DNA of 64,000 nt from Phycisphaerales bacterium Planc_01 (GTDB taxonomy: Bacteria; Planctomycetota; Phycisphaerae; Sedimentisphaerales; Anaerobacaceae), in NCBI GenBank assembly GCA_001603075.1, contig LVBB01000099.1, positions 21,418 to 85,417 of the forward strand, in the 5' to 3' direction. Made by a program: the position numbers and the translations under genes. This document shows, piece by piece, positions 25,458 to 34,404 of the stretch. The notes below the pieces were generated by a model, which saw only the letters and a program-made list of their open reading frames with translations, was not told the origin of the DNA and ran no database searches. Each line of letters starts with the position of its first letter. Within the stretch, counting starts at the first letter, position 1.

Positions 25458-26384
25458 ATGGCAGTGATTTCAGTCAGTCATATCAGCAAGACGTTCGAGG
25501 GCATGTGTGCGGTCTGCGATCTGAGCTTTGCGGTGGAGGCGGGCAGTTGTTTCGGTCTGCTCGGCCCGAACGGGGCGGGCAAGACCACGATGATGAAGAT
25601 GATCTACGGCGCGGCCGCCCGCGACAAGAAGTGCAGCGGGACCATCGAGGTGTTCGGCTTCGACCCCGCCTGCGACGAGCTGTCGATCAAGTACCTCTCG
25701 GGCGTCGTGCCGCAGGAGAACAACCTGGACGACGAACTCAACGTCATCCAGAACCTGCTGGTCTACGCGAAGTTCTACGGACTGCCCGCCCGTGTGGCGA
25801 GAGAGCGGATTGAGACGCTGCTGTCGTTTCTGGAGCTGTCGGAGAAGGCCAAGGCGCGGATTCGCGAGCTTTCCGGCGGGATGAAGCGTCGCCTGGTGAT
25901 CGCCCGGGCGCTGCTGAACAATCCGAGACTGCTGATCCTTGATGAGCCGACGACGGGCCTCGATCCGCAGGTGCGTCACCTGATCTGGGAGAAGCTGCGA
26001 CAGCTTCGCGCTGGCGGGACCACGATCCTGCTGACGACGCATTACATGGAGGAGGCATTTCAGATCTGCGACCGGGTCCTGATCATGGACAAGGGCCGCA
26101 AGGTGCTGGAGGACCAGCCGCAGAAGTTGCTGGAGCAGAATATCGAGCGGTACGTGCTGGAGATTCCGCAGGAGCAGGCGGCCAAGGCCATTGACGGCCG
26201 CCGGCTGCCCGAGGCAGTGCGGGTCGATCACGCCATGGGAATCAGCCGGTTCTACTGCGACGACCTCGACCGGCTGAAGGTCGTCACCGACATGCTCGAC
26301 GGCCAGGCCTATTACCTGCGGCAGGCCAACCTTGAAGACGTCTTCCTCAAGGCCACGGGAAGGGGGCTCAATGAGAAGCAGTGA
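25458..26384 (+). CDS. ABC transporter ATP-binding protein (NodI/DrrA-like)
   Basis: About 308 residues, cytoplasmic. Walker A GPNGAGKTTMMKMIYG, Q-loop GVVPQENNLDDELNV, signature LSGGMKRRLVIARALL, Walker B LLILDEPTTGLDPQ and switch histidine TTHYMEEA are all present, with the C-terminal extension typical of exporters of the NodI/CcmA/DrrA group. It pairs with the overlapping permease gene: the permease ATG at 26371 lies inside the last codons of this one. The start is uncertain: ATG 25458 begins the fold (MAVISVSHISKTFEG), and an earlier GTG-type start would add 13 residues. Substrate unknown. Confidence 0.88.
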   Translation: MAVISVSHISKTFEGMCAVCDLSFAVEAGSCFGLLGPNGAGKTTMMKMIYGAAARDKKCSGTIEVFGFDPACDELSIKYLSGVVPQENNLDDELNVIQNLLVYAKFYGLPARVARERIETLLSFLELSEKAKARIRELSGGMKRRLVIARALLNNPRLLILDEPTTGLDPQVRHLIWEKLRQLRAGGTTILLTTHYMEEAFQICDRVLIMDKGRKVLEDQPQKLLEQNIERYVLEIPQEQAAKAIDGRRLPEAVRVDHAMGISRFYCDDLDRLKVVTDMLDGQAYYLRQANLEDVFLKATGRGLNEKQ

Positions 26385-27162
26385 ATCCGTTCCCTATCCG
26401 CATCTGGCGTGGCGGCTGTACAGCGTCTGGTACCGCCATATGCGCGTCTACACGAAGAACCTCCTCAGCAACGGACTGCCGCCGTTTCTGGAGCCGCTGC
26501 TGTTCCTGGCGGGGGTGGGTCTGGGCCTGGGCCGGTACATCACCGAGTCGATGGATGGGATGAGCTACCTGACGTTTCTCGGCACGGGGCTGCTGGTGAC
26601 CACGGCGATGTTCACGGCGTCCTTCGAGTGCACCTACGCCACGTTCATCCGCCTGGAGTTCGACAAGGTCTACGACGGAATGCTCGCGGCGCCGATCACC
26701 GTCAACAACCTGATCGTCGGGGAGATTCTCTGGGCGGGGACCAAGGGCCTGTTCTTCTCGTTGGCGGTGCTGTGCATTCTGACGCCGTTCGGGATCGTCC
26801 ATTTTCCCAACGCGCTGCTGGCCCCTTTGGTGGGCTTCCTGACGGGTGTGATGTTCGCGTCGCTGTCACTTCTGGTGACGTCGTTCGTCAAGACGATCAA
26901 CCACTTCAACTTCTACATGACGGGGTTCCTCTCGCCGATGTTCTTCTTCTCGGGGGTGGTGTTTCCCGTGAGCAATCTGCCCCGACCGGTGCAGTTCGTG
27001 GCCGAAGTCGTGCCGCTGACGCATTCGGTTCGGCTGGTGCGGGCGGTATGCCTGAGCCGCTACGAATTGGTGTTGCTCGCGGATCTTGCCTATATTCTCC
27101 TCTTCGTCGCGATCGTCGGTGCCCTGGCGGTCAGGCGTCTGCGGCATCGGCTGGTGAGCTGA
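26371..27162 (+). CDS. ABC-2 type permease (NodJ-like)
   Basis: A 263-residue membrane protein with six hydrophobic helices, including FLEPLLFLAGVGLGLG, FLGTGLLVTTAMFTASFE and ILLFVAIVGALAV. The layout matches the ABC2_membrane family seen in NodJ and polyketide/antibiotic exporters. AGGGGG four bases before the ATG and the 14-nt overlap with the ATPase gene indicate translational coupling. Together they would form a half-size exporter of two ATPases and two permeases. The convergent outer-membrane gene starts its stop 6 nt away. Confidence 0.86.
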   Translation: MRSSESVPYPHLAWRLYSVWYRHMRVYTKNLLSNGLPPFLEPLLFLAGVGLGLGRYITESMDGMSYLTFLGTGLLVTTAMFTASFECTYATFIRLEFDKVYDGMLAAPITVNNLIVGEILWAGTKGLFFSLAVLCILTPFGIVHFPNALLAPLVGFLTGVMFASLSLLVTSFVKTINHFNFYMTGFLSPMFFFSGVVFPVSNLPRPVQFVAEVVPLTHSVRLVRAVCLSRYELVLLADLAYILLFVAIVGALAVRRLRHRLVS

Positions 27163-27167
27163 GCGGA

Positions 27168-27833
27168 TCAGAAGCGGAAGTACAGGTTTGCCGACAGGAC
27201 GGGGTAGATTCTGAATTTGTCGGCTTTGTCCTGGATGTCGTCCTCCTCCTTGGCCAGATTGGCGCGGAATTCCGGATCGCCGGCCAGCACGCCGGTGGCC
27301 GACAGGGCGACGCGGGGCGATCCGATGAACGCTATCCCGAGGTCGGTCATGAAGCCCCAGCGGCGTGCCTTGCCGAACGCGTTGCCCCAGCCGATCCCGA
27401 CGTAGGGAACGACGTCCCGGAAGCTCAGGTCGCCCGATAGGACCCCCACTTCCTCGGCGGTGTAGGTTTCGTCGCCGATTCTGAGCGTGCCATCGTAGCG
27501 ACCGGCCAGGCCGGCCTCGGTCTGGTTCAGAATGATGCCGGCACTGACATGGAACTTGCTCTCGAAAGGATACCAGTCGACCAGGAGGGGAAAGGTCAAC
27601 AGGTCCAGGTCGACCTCGTACTCGACATCTCTCACCTCGCCGTCGAAGTCGAGGTTGAAGTAGCCCACGCCGAGACGGACGTTCACGTCGGGAAGGACGT
27701 TGACCATCACGTCGCCGCCCAGCCCGAGGGTGCCGCTCCGCGCGGCGATGGCAAGGCGTCCCGAGTCGCCCGCTGTGGCCAGGGTGGTCCATGGCAACAA
27801 ACAAGAGGCGACAAGAATAATCGATCGTTTCAT
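27168..27833 (-). CDS. outer-membrane beta-barrel protein
   Basis: A 221-residue precursor with a signal peptide MKRSIILVASCLLPWTTLATA-GDS. The mature part is a run of amphipathic strands (VNVRLGVGYFNLDFD, YEVDLDLLTFPLLVDWYPF, KFHVSAGIILNQT, RWGFMTDLGIAFIG) ending YPVLSANLYFRF, with the C-terminal Phe typical of BAM substrates. It resembles small eight-stranded barrels of unknown function from marine bacteria. AAGGA precedes ATG 27833; the longer in-frame start is not supported. Neighbours do not suggest a specific role. Confidence 0.72.
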   Translation of the reverse strand: MKRSIILVASCLLPWTTLATAGDSGRLAIAARSGTLGLGGDVMVNVLPDVNVRLGVGYFNLDFDGEVRDVEYEVDLDLLTFPLLVDWYPFESKFHVSAGIILNQTEAGLAGRYDGTLRIGDETYTAEEVGVLSGDLSFRDVVPYVGIGWGNAFGKARRWGFMTDLGIAFIGSPRVALSATGVLAGDPEFRANLAKEEDDIQDKADKFRIYPVLSANLYFRF

Positions 27834-28050
27834 ACGTCTGATCCTTAGGAGCAGCACAACCTGTTGGCGTCCGCGAGGGTCTGCAAACGCAAGACCGCAT
27901 CCAGCGAGTCTGCGTTCGTGCCCTTGCAGCATCTATCGGCCGCCGCGGCCCGGGGCTTCAGTGATAAAGTGAAGGTCCTGGCGGCTTCGGCCTTCATTTT
28001 TCGCTCGGAGCTGCTAAGATACGCCCTGGCGTTTCGAGGAATCCAAGGTT

Positions 28051-28527
28051 ATGGCAAAGATCATTTTATCGGCTGACGAGCTTCTTGACATCCTGCACGC
28101 CAACGAGCTGATCCCGGAGCAGGTGACCGAGATCCAGACGGAGGGCCAGGAGATCAAGCTGAAGATCAAGACGTCGTGGCCCCTTCTCAAATCGGTCCGG
28201 GTCGGCGTGCGGTATGCGGGGTTTGACGACGGGCACATCGCGTTCGAGCTGGTGACCAATCGTCTGATCGACACGTTCGACTGGGTCGTGGAGAAGATGG
28301 TCGAGTCGCTGCGTCTGAGCGAGCGCGGCGGCCGCTGGGAGTATCCCACGCTCTACGTGGACGTCAACCGGATCGTTCGGGGCTGGATTCGCGGCGTCGA
28401 CATCGACGATATGGTCTTCGAGGACGGCCATTTTCACATCACGACGACGCACCCGCCCCGGCAGAGCGCCTCGTCGGACGCCATGTCCGACACCGACGCG
28501 GGCGCTTCGTTTCTGCCTTCGCTGTGA
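28051..28527 (+). CDS. conserved-looking hypothetical protein
   Basis: A 158-residue soluble protein with no signal or membrane segment. It opens MAKIILSADELLDILHANELIPEQVTEI, a helical start, then a beta-strand-rich middle (EIKLKIKTSWPLLKSVRVGVRY) and an amphipathic helix FDWVVEKMVESLRL. VDVNRIVRGWIRGVDIDDMVFEDGHFHI follows and then a polar Ser/Asp tail. I do not recognise the family. AAGG lies close to the ATG. A hairpin terminator follows about 45 nt after the stop, so it is probably a single-gene unit. Confidence 0.6.
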   Translation: MAKIILSADELLDILHANELIPEQVTEIQTEGQEIKLKIKTSWPLLKSVRVGVRYAGFDDGHIAFELVTNRLIDTFDWVVEKMVESLRLSERGGRWEYPTLYVDVNRIVRGWIRGVDIDDMVFEDGHFHITTTHPPRQSASSDAMSDTDAGASFLPSL

Positions 28528-28570
28528 TGGGCGTCCGTCCGGTCCCGCTCGCGCAGGGCAGGCAAACGAG

Positions 28571-28600
28571 AAGGGCGGACCGAGGCGGCCCGCCCTTTCA
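28571..28600 (+). terminator. hairpin terminator after the hypothetical gene
   Basis: Stem AAGGGCGG (28571-28578) with CCGCCCTT (28590-28597), loop 11 nt, then TCATGG. The U-tract is short, so termination may be weak. Confidence 0.5.
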
Positions 28601-28765
28601 TGGTAAAGGCCAATTGTCGAGGTCTGCCTGACGCCGTCGGGATCGGGTCAGGACCCTGTTGACATTTGGCTTGAGGCCTCCCTGGTGAGCCAATCGATCG
28701 CTCTGGTGTCCCGGCGATCCCTCCAGGCCCTTCCTGCCGCCTTGTGCCAAGGGGCATTCGCATTG

Positions 28766-28804
28766 GATTGGCGCCGGAGGGGTCGAAGGCCTCCGGCGCC
28801 AATC
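28766..28804. repeat. long perfect inverted repeat
   Basis: A 15-bp perfect stem (GATTGGCGCCGGAGG at 28766-28780, its complement at 28790-28804) with a 9-nt loop GGTCGAAGG. No U-tract follows on either strand, so it does not look like an ordinary terminator. It could be a protein-binding site or a REP-like element; no second copy is obvious in the window. Confidence 0.6.
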
Positions 28805-29405
28805 CGCGCGGATCGTTCAGCATTCCGTAGCCGACCGACCCCATTCGACGCGAGCGTCATGAAACAAGAAAGGAAGATGTCGATTTCTGTTTTGTGGGAA
28901 CAGGAATCGTGTGTAGCGATCGTGGCCCCCTGCGCGACGGCAAAGCGGCCTGTTCATCGTCCATCTCACTCGCACCTGACGCATGCCCATCGGTGCGTCA
29001 TCCATGCGTACCGTACTCGCTGCGGCCGGGCGGCGATGCCGAGCGGCCCGGAGCGATTGATGGCTGTTGTTCCGTCGCCGAACCACCATGCGGCCCGGGC
29101 GACCGGCGATAAGATGCACGCCCCATTCAGGCGTTGGACTCGAAGCGGTGGGGGGCTCGACATTCTGGCGGCGGGGCGGATCCGCGCACAGGCGAAGCGG
29201 ATTGTGTTGCGGCGGATGTCCTGGAACGGAACCGAGCCCGACGACGGGCGGTCCCCCCATTGCGACCCCCAACGTACGCGGAAACACAGAGACGATTCGC
29301 TCTGTACCCCCGTCCGGTCGATGTAGTCCGTTACCTGCTTGCTGCAAAGCCACTTCCGTGTCTCCTTGGCGCGATCGCGGCCCATTGTGTGGACGCCAAG
29401 CGACC
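28805..29405. other. gene-poor stretch
   Basis: About 600 nt without a credible protein. The overlapping open frames on both strands have no ribosome-binding site or family resemblance. The minus strand may be transcribed from the promoter at 29513-29541. Confidence 0.35.
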
Positions 29406-29506
29406 GCTGTCCGACGCATACTCCATGCGTCTTCATCCGTGAGCAGGCCACCTTCCCTGTTGGTGGCTTTCGGCGGGCCCCTCCTCCTATTGAGGGAACG
29501 CCAACG
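29406..29506 (-). ncRNA. candidate structured RNA downstream of a strong promoter
   Basis: Transcription from the promoter at 29541-29513 should start near 29506. The first 100 nt contain two compact hairpins: GCCACC/GGTGGC (29447-29467, loop 9) and GACGCAT/ATGCGTC (29413-29431, loop 5), separated by purine-rich single strands with GGAGGAGGGG. I do not recognise a known riboswitch or RNA family, and no convincing coding sequence follows. The 3' end is not determined. Confidence 0.3.
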
Positions 29507-29512
29507 GCGATC

Positions 29513-29541
29513 TCTATAGCACCTTGGCGGACATTTGTCAA
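29513..29541 (-). promoter_or_regulatory. near-consensus sigma70 promoter
   Basis: On the minus strand a perfect TTGACA (29541-29536), a 17-nt spacer and TATAGA (29518-29513). This is the best -35/-10 pair noticed in the window. It begins just downstream of the HEAT-like gene stop and points into a gene-poor region. Confidence 0.65.
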
Positions 29542-29592
29542 GTCAAAAATGGCCGGAATCGTCAGATCACACGATGGAGGGCGACAGCGGCC

Positions 29593-30075
29593 TCAGCGCT
29601 TGTGGGTCGTGCGGTCGTTCGGCTTTCGCGCCTCGACGGGCTTGCGCTTCTGTCGCGTCTTGTCGGGGATCTCTTTGATCTGGAATTTGGGGCCCTTGGC
29701 CTTGCTGCGGCGCGGCCCTTTGCCGGCCGATTTGCCTCTCTTCAGGACGATCAAGGCATTGCCGCAGATCTCCGCTGTTTTGCTGTCCGGGTGCTTGAGT
29801 CCTTCGATCAGCGCATCTTCGGCCTGTTTGCGCATCCGGCCCCGCATCTTGCGCAGTCCGTACGCCGCGGCCCCTTTCGTCCGTCGGGGCCCGTTGCCGA
29901 ACAGGGCCTCCGTCAGGATGTCCAGCCCGTCCTCCTGCATCCAGGAGAGGTTGAAAGCGCTCTGCCGCACGATCGAGACATTGGCGCTGTACAACTGCTC
30001 CCGAAGCTTCGCCAAAAGCTTGACGGCCTCCTCGTCCCTTTCTCTTCCCGATGGTTTCCTTTTCTCCAGCCTCAT
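29593..30075 (-). CDS. small HEAT-like protein with basic tail
   Basis: A 160-residue cytoplasmic protein. Residues 10-105 contain short helical pairs of the HEAT type: LLAKLREQLYSANVSIVRQSAFNL, LDILTEALF, RTKGAAAYGLRKMRG and QAEDALIEGLKHPDSKTAEICGNAL. The last 50 residues are strongly Lys/Arg-rich (GKGPRRSKAKGPKFQ, KTRQKRKPVEARK), suggesting nucleic-acid or acidic-surface binding. GGGAGG seven bases before ATG 30075 fixes the start; the open frame continues 140 codons upstream without a site. The function is unknown; a ribosome- or RNA-associated role is only a guess from the charge. Confidence 0.65.
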   Translation of the reverse strand: MRLEKRKPSGRERDEEAVKLLAKLREQLYSANVSIVRQSAFNLSWMQEDGLDILTEALFGNGPRRTKGAAAYGLRKMRGRMRKQAEDALIEGLKHPDSKTAEICGNALIVLKRGKSAGKGPRRSKAKGPKFQIKEIPDKTRQKRKPVEARKPNDRTTHKR

Positions 30076-30758
30076 ACGGCCACCTCCCTGTGGATACCGG
30101 CCAGGCGTCTCGGACGGCCGAAGGCGTCCCCGCATGGAACCGTCAGCCACCCGATGGGCTCTGCGGCGATGTGCTGGGACACTCCAACCCGGTAGATGAT
30201 TCGACACAACCCCCAAAACGGACAGGGACGCGATCGATCGCCACCCGCCCTGCGCCTGGATGTCCGCATCCTTGGTGTTCCTCCAGTGAACTACCCGTGC
30301 ATTGCCGGTGCCTGTGCACCACCTCAGCACTGGATCGACAAAACATACGTATAATGGCAATCGAAACGACCGCCTCGGGCACAGCATTTCAGACGCAGGA
30401 CCCGAGATGCCCGGTGGATTCCTGGAGAAATCCGAGAGCGTCACCACGACAATACCTGCTCTGGTGGTGATTTTCATACGCGCCTGCGGCGCTGTCAAAT
30501 CAATTTTTCGTGTGTCCGAGCGATTCGTCCGGCTGGAACGGGCGTTTCCTATGGCCGTGAATCTGTGTGGGATAGCCCATTTTTCTGTAACAAAACGGCC
30601 CTGGCGGGCGTCTGATATCCATAAGGCCGCGGAGGGGTTCGACGTGGGCAGTGCGTCGGCAAACGCCCGGCTAAGACGAGCCGGCGTCTGGCATGCCGTT
30701 CGTCTATTGTCTTCGGTCCGGCGGTGGATCGGGACGCTCCCGGTGCGAGGGGCGGTCC
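30076..30758. other. intergenic stretch without a credible gene
   Basis: About 680 nt between the HEAT-like gene and the secretion operon. A TATAAT at 30350-30355 lacks a suitably spaced -35. Open frames carry no ribosome-binding site. Nothing else recognised. Confidence 0.35.
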
Positions 30759-30787
30759 TTGACGCCGAAACGGGTTTGCATTAGGCT
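30759..30787 (+). promoter_or_regulatory. possible promoter of the type II secretion operon
   Basis: TTGACG (30759-30764), a 17-nt spacer, TAGGCT (30782-30787). The -35 is good and the -10 weak. It lies about 45 nt before the gspE start. Confidence 0.3.
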
Positions 30788-30831
30788 TCCTGAGGGGGTC
30801 TGCACGGTGAAATTGAGGTCTACGAATACGG

Positions 30832-32553
30832 ATGGATGTGGGTAGCAGCGTCAGAAGAAAGCGGCTCGGAGAGCTGTTGTGCGAGAGGTCTTACCTCGAC
30901 GAGACCGGTCTGGGCGTAGCCTTGGCCGAGCAGAAGGTCAAGCACAGGCGTCTCGGGCAGATCCTCCTCGATCTGGGCTACGTTACGCAGGCCCAGTTGA
31001 ACGAGGCGCTGGCCGTTCAGGTGGGCATTGAGAAGGTCGATCTTTCGGAGGTGTCGATCGGGGCGGACGTGATCGCCCTGGTGCCGGCGGATCTGGTCAG
31101 CAAATACAACATCCTGCCGTTGTGGCGGGAAGACGGCCGGCTGGCGGTGGCCATGGTGGACCCGTTTCGACCGCAGGTGATGGAGGACCTGAGGCTGGTC
31201 AGCGGATGCCTCATCCAGCGATACTACGCCGAGCCTCTTCAGCTCGAACACGCGGTGCTGCGATTCTATGGCAGCAACGTCGCCAGGATGCTGGACGATC
31301 TGGCCCCGGCCGAGCACCGCAGCGAAGAGCAGGGCGGCAGCGGTGACTTCTCCCCGGCCAGGCTGAACGAACTGGCCCGCGAGCCGTCCCTCGTGAATCT
31401 GGTCAACCTGATCATCTTCGAGGCCATCGAGGCCCGCGCCAGCGACATTCACATCGAGCCGTTCGAGCACGAGGTGAAGATCAAATATCGGATCGACGGC
31501 ATGCTCGTCGAGAAGACGCCCTCGTCCAAGCGGCTTCAGGCGGCGATCGTCTCCCGCATCAAGATCATGGCCGACATGAACATTGCCGAGCGGTTCGTCC
31601 CGCAGGACGGCCACATCGAGTTCATGGGCAACAGCGGCAAGATCGACATTCGCGTCTCGACGGTGCCCACGGTCTTCGGCGAAGCGGTGGAGCTGCGTCT
31701 GCTGGACCGGACGGCCTCGCTGATCAATCTGAGCGATCTGGGTATGAATCCCCAGACGCTCGACGGCTTCGCGAAGTGTCTGCGAAAGACCCATGGGATC
31801 GTCCTCGTCACCGGACCGACCGGCTCGGGCAAGACCACGACGCTCTATGCAGCGCTGAACAAGATCTATTCGCCCGCGGTCAAGATGATCACGATTGAGG
31901 ACCCGGTGGAGTATCAGCTCGACGGGATCAACCAGATGCCCGTCAACGCCAAGCGCGGGCTGACCTTCGCCACGGGACTTCGCCATATTCTTCGACACGA
32001 CCCCGACATCATCATGGTCGGCGAGATTCGCGACCGGGAAACGGCGGACATCGCGATCCGGGCGGCGCTTACGGGGCACATGGTGTTTTCGACGCTGCAC
32101 ACCAACGACGCGGCCGGCGCCGTGACGCGTCTGATCGACATGGGAGTCGAGCCGTTCCTGCTGGCCAGTTCGCTGGAGGGCATCCTCGCCCAGCGTCTGG
32201 TGCGTACGATCTGCCCGAAGTGCAAAGAGCCTTATCATCCCGACGATACCCTCCTGGCGAATCTGGGCGGTTCGACCGCGATCAAGCCGGGGACCCGATT
32301 CTACCACGGCGCCGGCTGCGAAGAGTGCAATCAGACCGGGCTGACCGGGCGGGTCGGGATATTCGAGTTGCTCCGCATCACCACAAGGCTGCGGGAGCTG
32401 ATTGCGACGCGGCCGACCACCGAGCAGATCGTCCGGGAGGCCCCGGCCGACCACATCAGCATGGTGCACGACGGCATCGGCAAGGTGATCGAGGGCCTGA
32501 CGACCCCGGAAGAAGTCTTCAGGGTGGCCAAGAGCATCAGCGAAGACGACTGA
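30832..32553 (+). CDS. gspE: type II secretion ATPase GspE
   Basis: A 573-residue cytoplasmic hexameric ATPase that powers pseudopilus assembly. The N-terminal MshEN-like domain (1-150) begins RKRLGELLCERSYLDE and contains LGQILLDLGYVTQAQLNEAL. The catalytic part shows Walker A GPTGSGKT (328-335), the Asp box ITIEDPVE (354-361), Walker B IIMVGEIRD (393-401) and the His box FSTLHTND (419-426). A four-Cys zinc site (C461, C464, C496, C499) is present, as in GspE and PilB. It is the first gene of an operon that includes all inner-membrane and pseudopilin genes. PilB is the alternative name, but the neighbours favour Gsp. Confidence 0.93.
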   Translation: MDVGSSVRRKRLGELLCERSYLDETGLGVALAEQKVKHRRLGQILLDLGYVTQAQLNEALAVQVGIEKVDLSEVSIGADVIALVPADLVSKYNILPLWREDGRLAVAMVDPFRPQVMEDLRLVSGCLIQRYYAEPLQLEHAVLRFYGSNVARMLDDLAPAEHRSEEQGGSGDFSPARLNELAREPSLVNLVNLIIFEAIEARASDIHIEPFEHEVKIKYRIDGMLVEKTPSSKRLQAAIVSRIKIMADMNIAERFVPQDGHIEFMGNSGKIDIRVSTVPTVFGEAVELRLLDRTASLINLSDLGMNPQTLDGFAKCLRKTHGIVLVTGPTGSGKTTTLYAALNKIYSPAVKMITIEDPVEYQLDGINQMPVNAKRGLTFATGLRHILRHDPDIIMVGEIRDRETADIAIRAALTGHMVFSTLHTNDAAGAVTRLIDMGVEPFLLASSLEGILAQRLVRTICPKCKEPYHPDDTLLANLGGSTAIKPGTRFYHGAGCEECNQTGLTGRVGIFELLRITTRLRELIATRPTTEQIVREAPADHISMVHDGIGKVIEGLTTPEEVFRVAKSISEDD

Positions 32554-32621
32554 GAAACGGCGAGACGTTCCGGCCGGTGCGGTGGGGCCGTCCGGGAGGC
32601 TCGCAGCTTGGGGAGTGGACC

Positions 32622-33884
32622 TTGGGCCAGTTTTCCTACAAGGCAGTGGATCGCGGCGGCGCGCACGTGGCCGGCTCCATCGAAGCGTCCGACCGGCGTA
32701 GTGCCGTGGCGGCTCTGGCGGATCGCGGGCACTTCGTCACCGATCTGATTCAGGACGGCCGTCCAGAGCAACAGGCCCGCGAGGGGGCCGCTGCCGAGCC
32801 ATGGTCGGCGTTTGCCTCTCTGGGCGGCGGGCGGATCGCCGGCAAGGACATCCTGGCCATGACGACCCAGTTGAGCACGGCCGTTCGGGCGGGGCTGCCG
32901 CTGCTGAACTGCCTCGAACTGCTCCGCAAGCAGCAGCGCAAGGGCGGCATGATCCGCCTGTTCGACCACCTTGTGCAGTCGGTCAATTCGGGCCAGTCGC
33001 TCTCCGAGGCCATGGCCGAGCGCCCGAGGGTTTTCAGCCCGCTGTATCTGTCGATGATTCGCGTCGGCGAGACCGGCGGCATCCTCGAACAGACCACGAC
33101 GCAGTTGGCGCAGATTCTCGCACGGGAAGAGAAGGTCCGGACGAACATGAAGAACGCATCGGCTTATCCGCTGTTCGTCCTGTGCATCGGGCTGGCCTCA
33201 GCGGTCGTGGTCGTCGCCGGGATTCTGCCGAAGATCGTGGACACGGTCGATGTCGGCGCGGCGGCGATGCCCATGCCGACTCGCGTGCTGCTGGCGACCA
33301 GCGATTTCGTGCGTGTCCTGTTCACCAGCGTCGGGGGGTGGATGGCAATCGTTGCCTTGGGGGCCGCGATCTACGCGTTTCGCCGCTGGGCAAGAACCAT
33401 CGGGCGATTCGAATGGGACGCGTTCAAGCTTCGCATCCCCGTGCTCGGCTCGGTCCTTCGGACCATCGCGGTCGGACGCTTCGCTCGCACGCTGGGGTCG
33501 CTGACGCAGGGCGGCGTGACGATTCTCGAAGCCCTGGCGGTCGTCCGCGACACGCTGGGCAACGAGATGCTGGCCCGCCGGATCGACGAGGTCGCCGAGA
33601 AGGTCAAACGCGGCGAGGCGCTCGCCGATCCCCTCGAAGCGTCGGGGTGCTTTCCGCCGTTGCTGGTGCAGATCGTCGCCATCGGTGAGCAGACGGGCAA
33701 GCTCGACGAATTGCTGCTGAACGCCGCCGATACGTTCGATACGGACGCCGACGCCGCCATCAGTCGGTTCATGGCGGTCTTTCCGGCGGCGCTGATTCTG
33801 GTTCTGGCTCTGATCATCGGCTTTATTATCGCCGCGGCGCTGCTGCCGATTGTGATGATGTCGCTCGGGGCCGGAGCGATGTAG
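32622..33884 (+). CDS. gspF: type II secretion inner-membrane protein GspF
   Basis: A 420-residue polytopic protein with two GspF/T2SSF domains. The first (about 85-215) begins LAMTTQLSTAVRAGLPLLNCLELL, the second (about 285-410) begins FARTLGSLTQGGVTILEALAVV. Three membrane helices are visible (YPLFVLCIGLASAVVVVAGIL; MAIVALGAAIYAF; ALILVLALIIGFIIAAALLP). The start is a TTG at 32622: GGGAG precedes it by six bases, it begins LGQFSYKAVD, the usual GspF opening, and it gives normal length. Earlier in-frame codons would overlap gspE. It acts as the platform that couples GspE to pilin addition. Confidence 0.92.
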   Translation: MGQFSYKAVDRGGAHVAGSIEASDRRSAVAALADRGHFVTDLIQDGRPEQQAREGAAAEPWSAFASLGGGRIAGKDILAMTTQLSTAVRAGLPLLNCLELLRKQQRKGGMIRLFDHLVQSVNSGQSLSEAMAERPRVFSPLYLSMIRVGETGGILEQTTTQLAQILAREEKVRTNMKNASAYPLFVLCIGLASAVVVVAGILPKIVDTVDVGAAAMPMPTRVLLATSDFVRVLFTSVGGWMAIVALGAAIYAFRRWARTIGRFEWDAFKLRIPVLGSVLRTIAVGRFARTLGSLTQGGVTILEALAVVRDTLGNEMLARRIDEVAEKVKRGEALADPLEASGCFPPLLVQIVAIGEQTGKLDELLLNAADTFDTDADAAISRFMAVFPAALILVLALIIGFIIAAALLPIVMMSLGAGAM

Positions 33885-33951
33885 GACCGACGCAACCGGA
33901 CCTCGTAGACAGGGAAATCGACTTGTGAATCTCAGTCAAGAAGGACACCGC

Positions 33952-34383
33952 ATGACGCGAACGAAACGAACGAGAAAAGGCTTCACGCTGGTGGAACTGC
34001 TCGTGGTGGTTCTGATCATCTCGATGCTGGCCGCGGTGCTGGCGCCGCGGATGTTCCGCGGTCTGGGCCAGGCCAAGGCGGACATCGCCCGCGCCAAAAT
34101 GACCATCATCGAGGACTCGCTGTCCCGCTTTCAGTACGATTGCGGCCGGCTGCCGAGCGAATCGGAAGGGGGCCTCGAAGCCCTTCTGGTGGCGCCGCCG
34201 GACCTGGCGGACCGGTGGATGGGGCCCTACCTGAAACAGAGCCAGTTGCTGGACCCGTGGGGCAACATGTACATCTACATCTCCGAGGGCCAGTACAATC
34301 CCGGCAGTTTCGACCTGATCAGTCTGGGGGCGGACGGTCAGGAAGGCGGCGAAGGCGACAACGCCGACATCGTGAACCTGTAG
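33952..34383 (+). CDS. gspG: major pseudopilin GspG
   Basis: A 143-residue prepilin. The leader RTKRTRKG-FTLVELLVVVLIISMLAAVLAPRM shows the prepilin peptidase site (G/F) and the long N-terminal helix. The globular part carries the GspG hallmarks: RFQYDCGRLPSESEGGLEALL, LLDPWGNMYIYIS and GSFDLISLGADG, including the Asp residues of the calcium-binding loop. ATG 33952 is preceded by AAGGA; a GTG nine codons upstream is the alternative. It lies 67 nt after gspF in the same operon and would form the main body of the pseudopilus. Confidence 0.92.
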   Translation: MTRTKRTRKGFTLVELLVVVLIISMLAAVLAPRMFRGLGQAKADIARAKMTIIEDSLSRFQYDCGRLPSESEGGLEALLVAPPDLADRWMGPYLKQSQLLDPWGNMYIYISEGQYNPGSFDLISLGADGQEGGEGDNADIVNL

Positions 34384-34404
34384 GTCCCGCGCAGGATGTA
34401 CCGG

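Noticed and set aside
28966-29541. 191-residue minus-strand frame over the candidate RNA
   Set aside because: No ribosome-binding site in a useful position, no fold-like pattern, and the promoter lies inside its 5' end.
30076-30498. Longer start for the HEAT-like protein
   Set aside because: The additional 140 residues lack the helical pattern, and the ATG at 30075 has an excellent Shine-Dalgarno.
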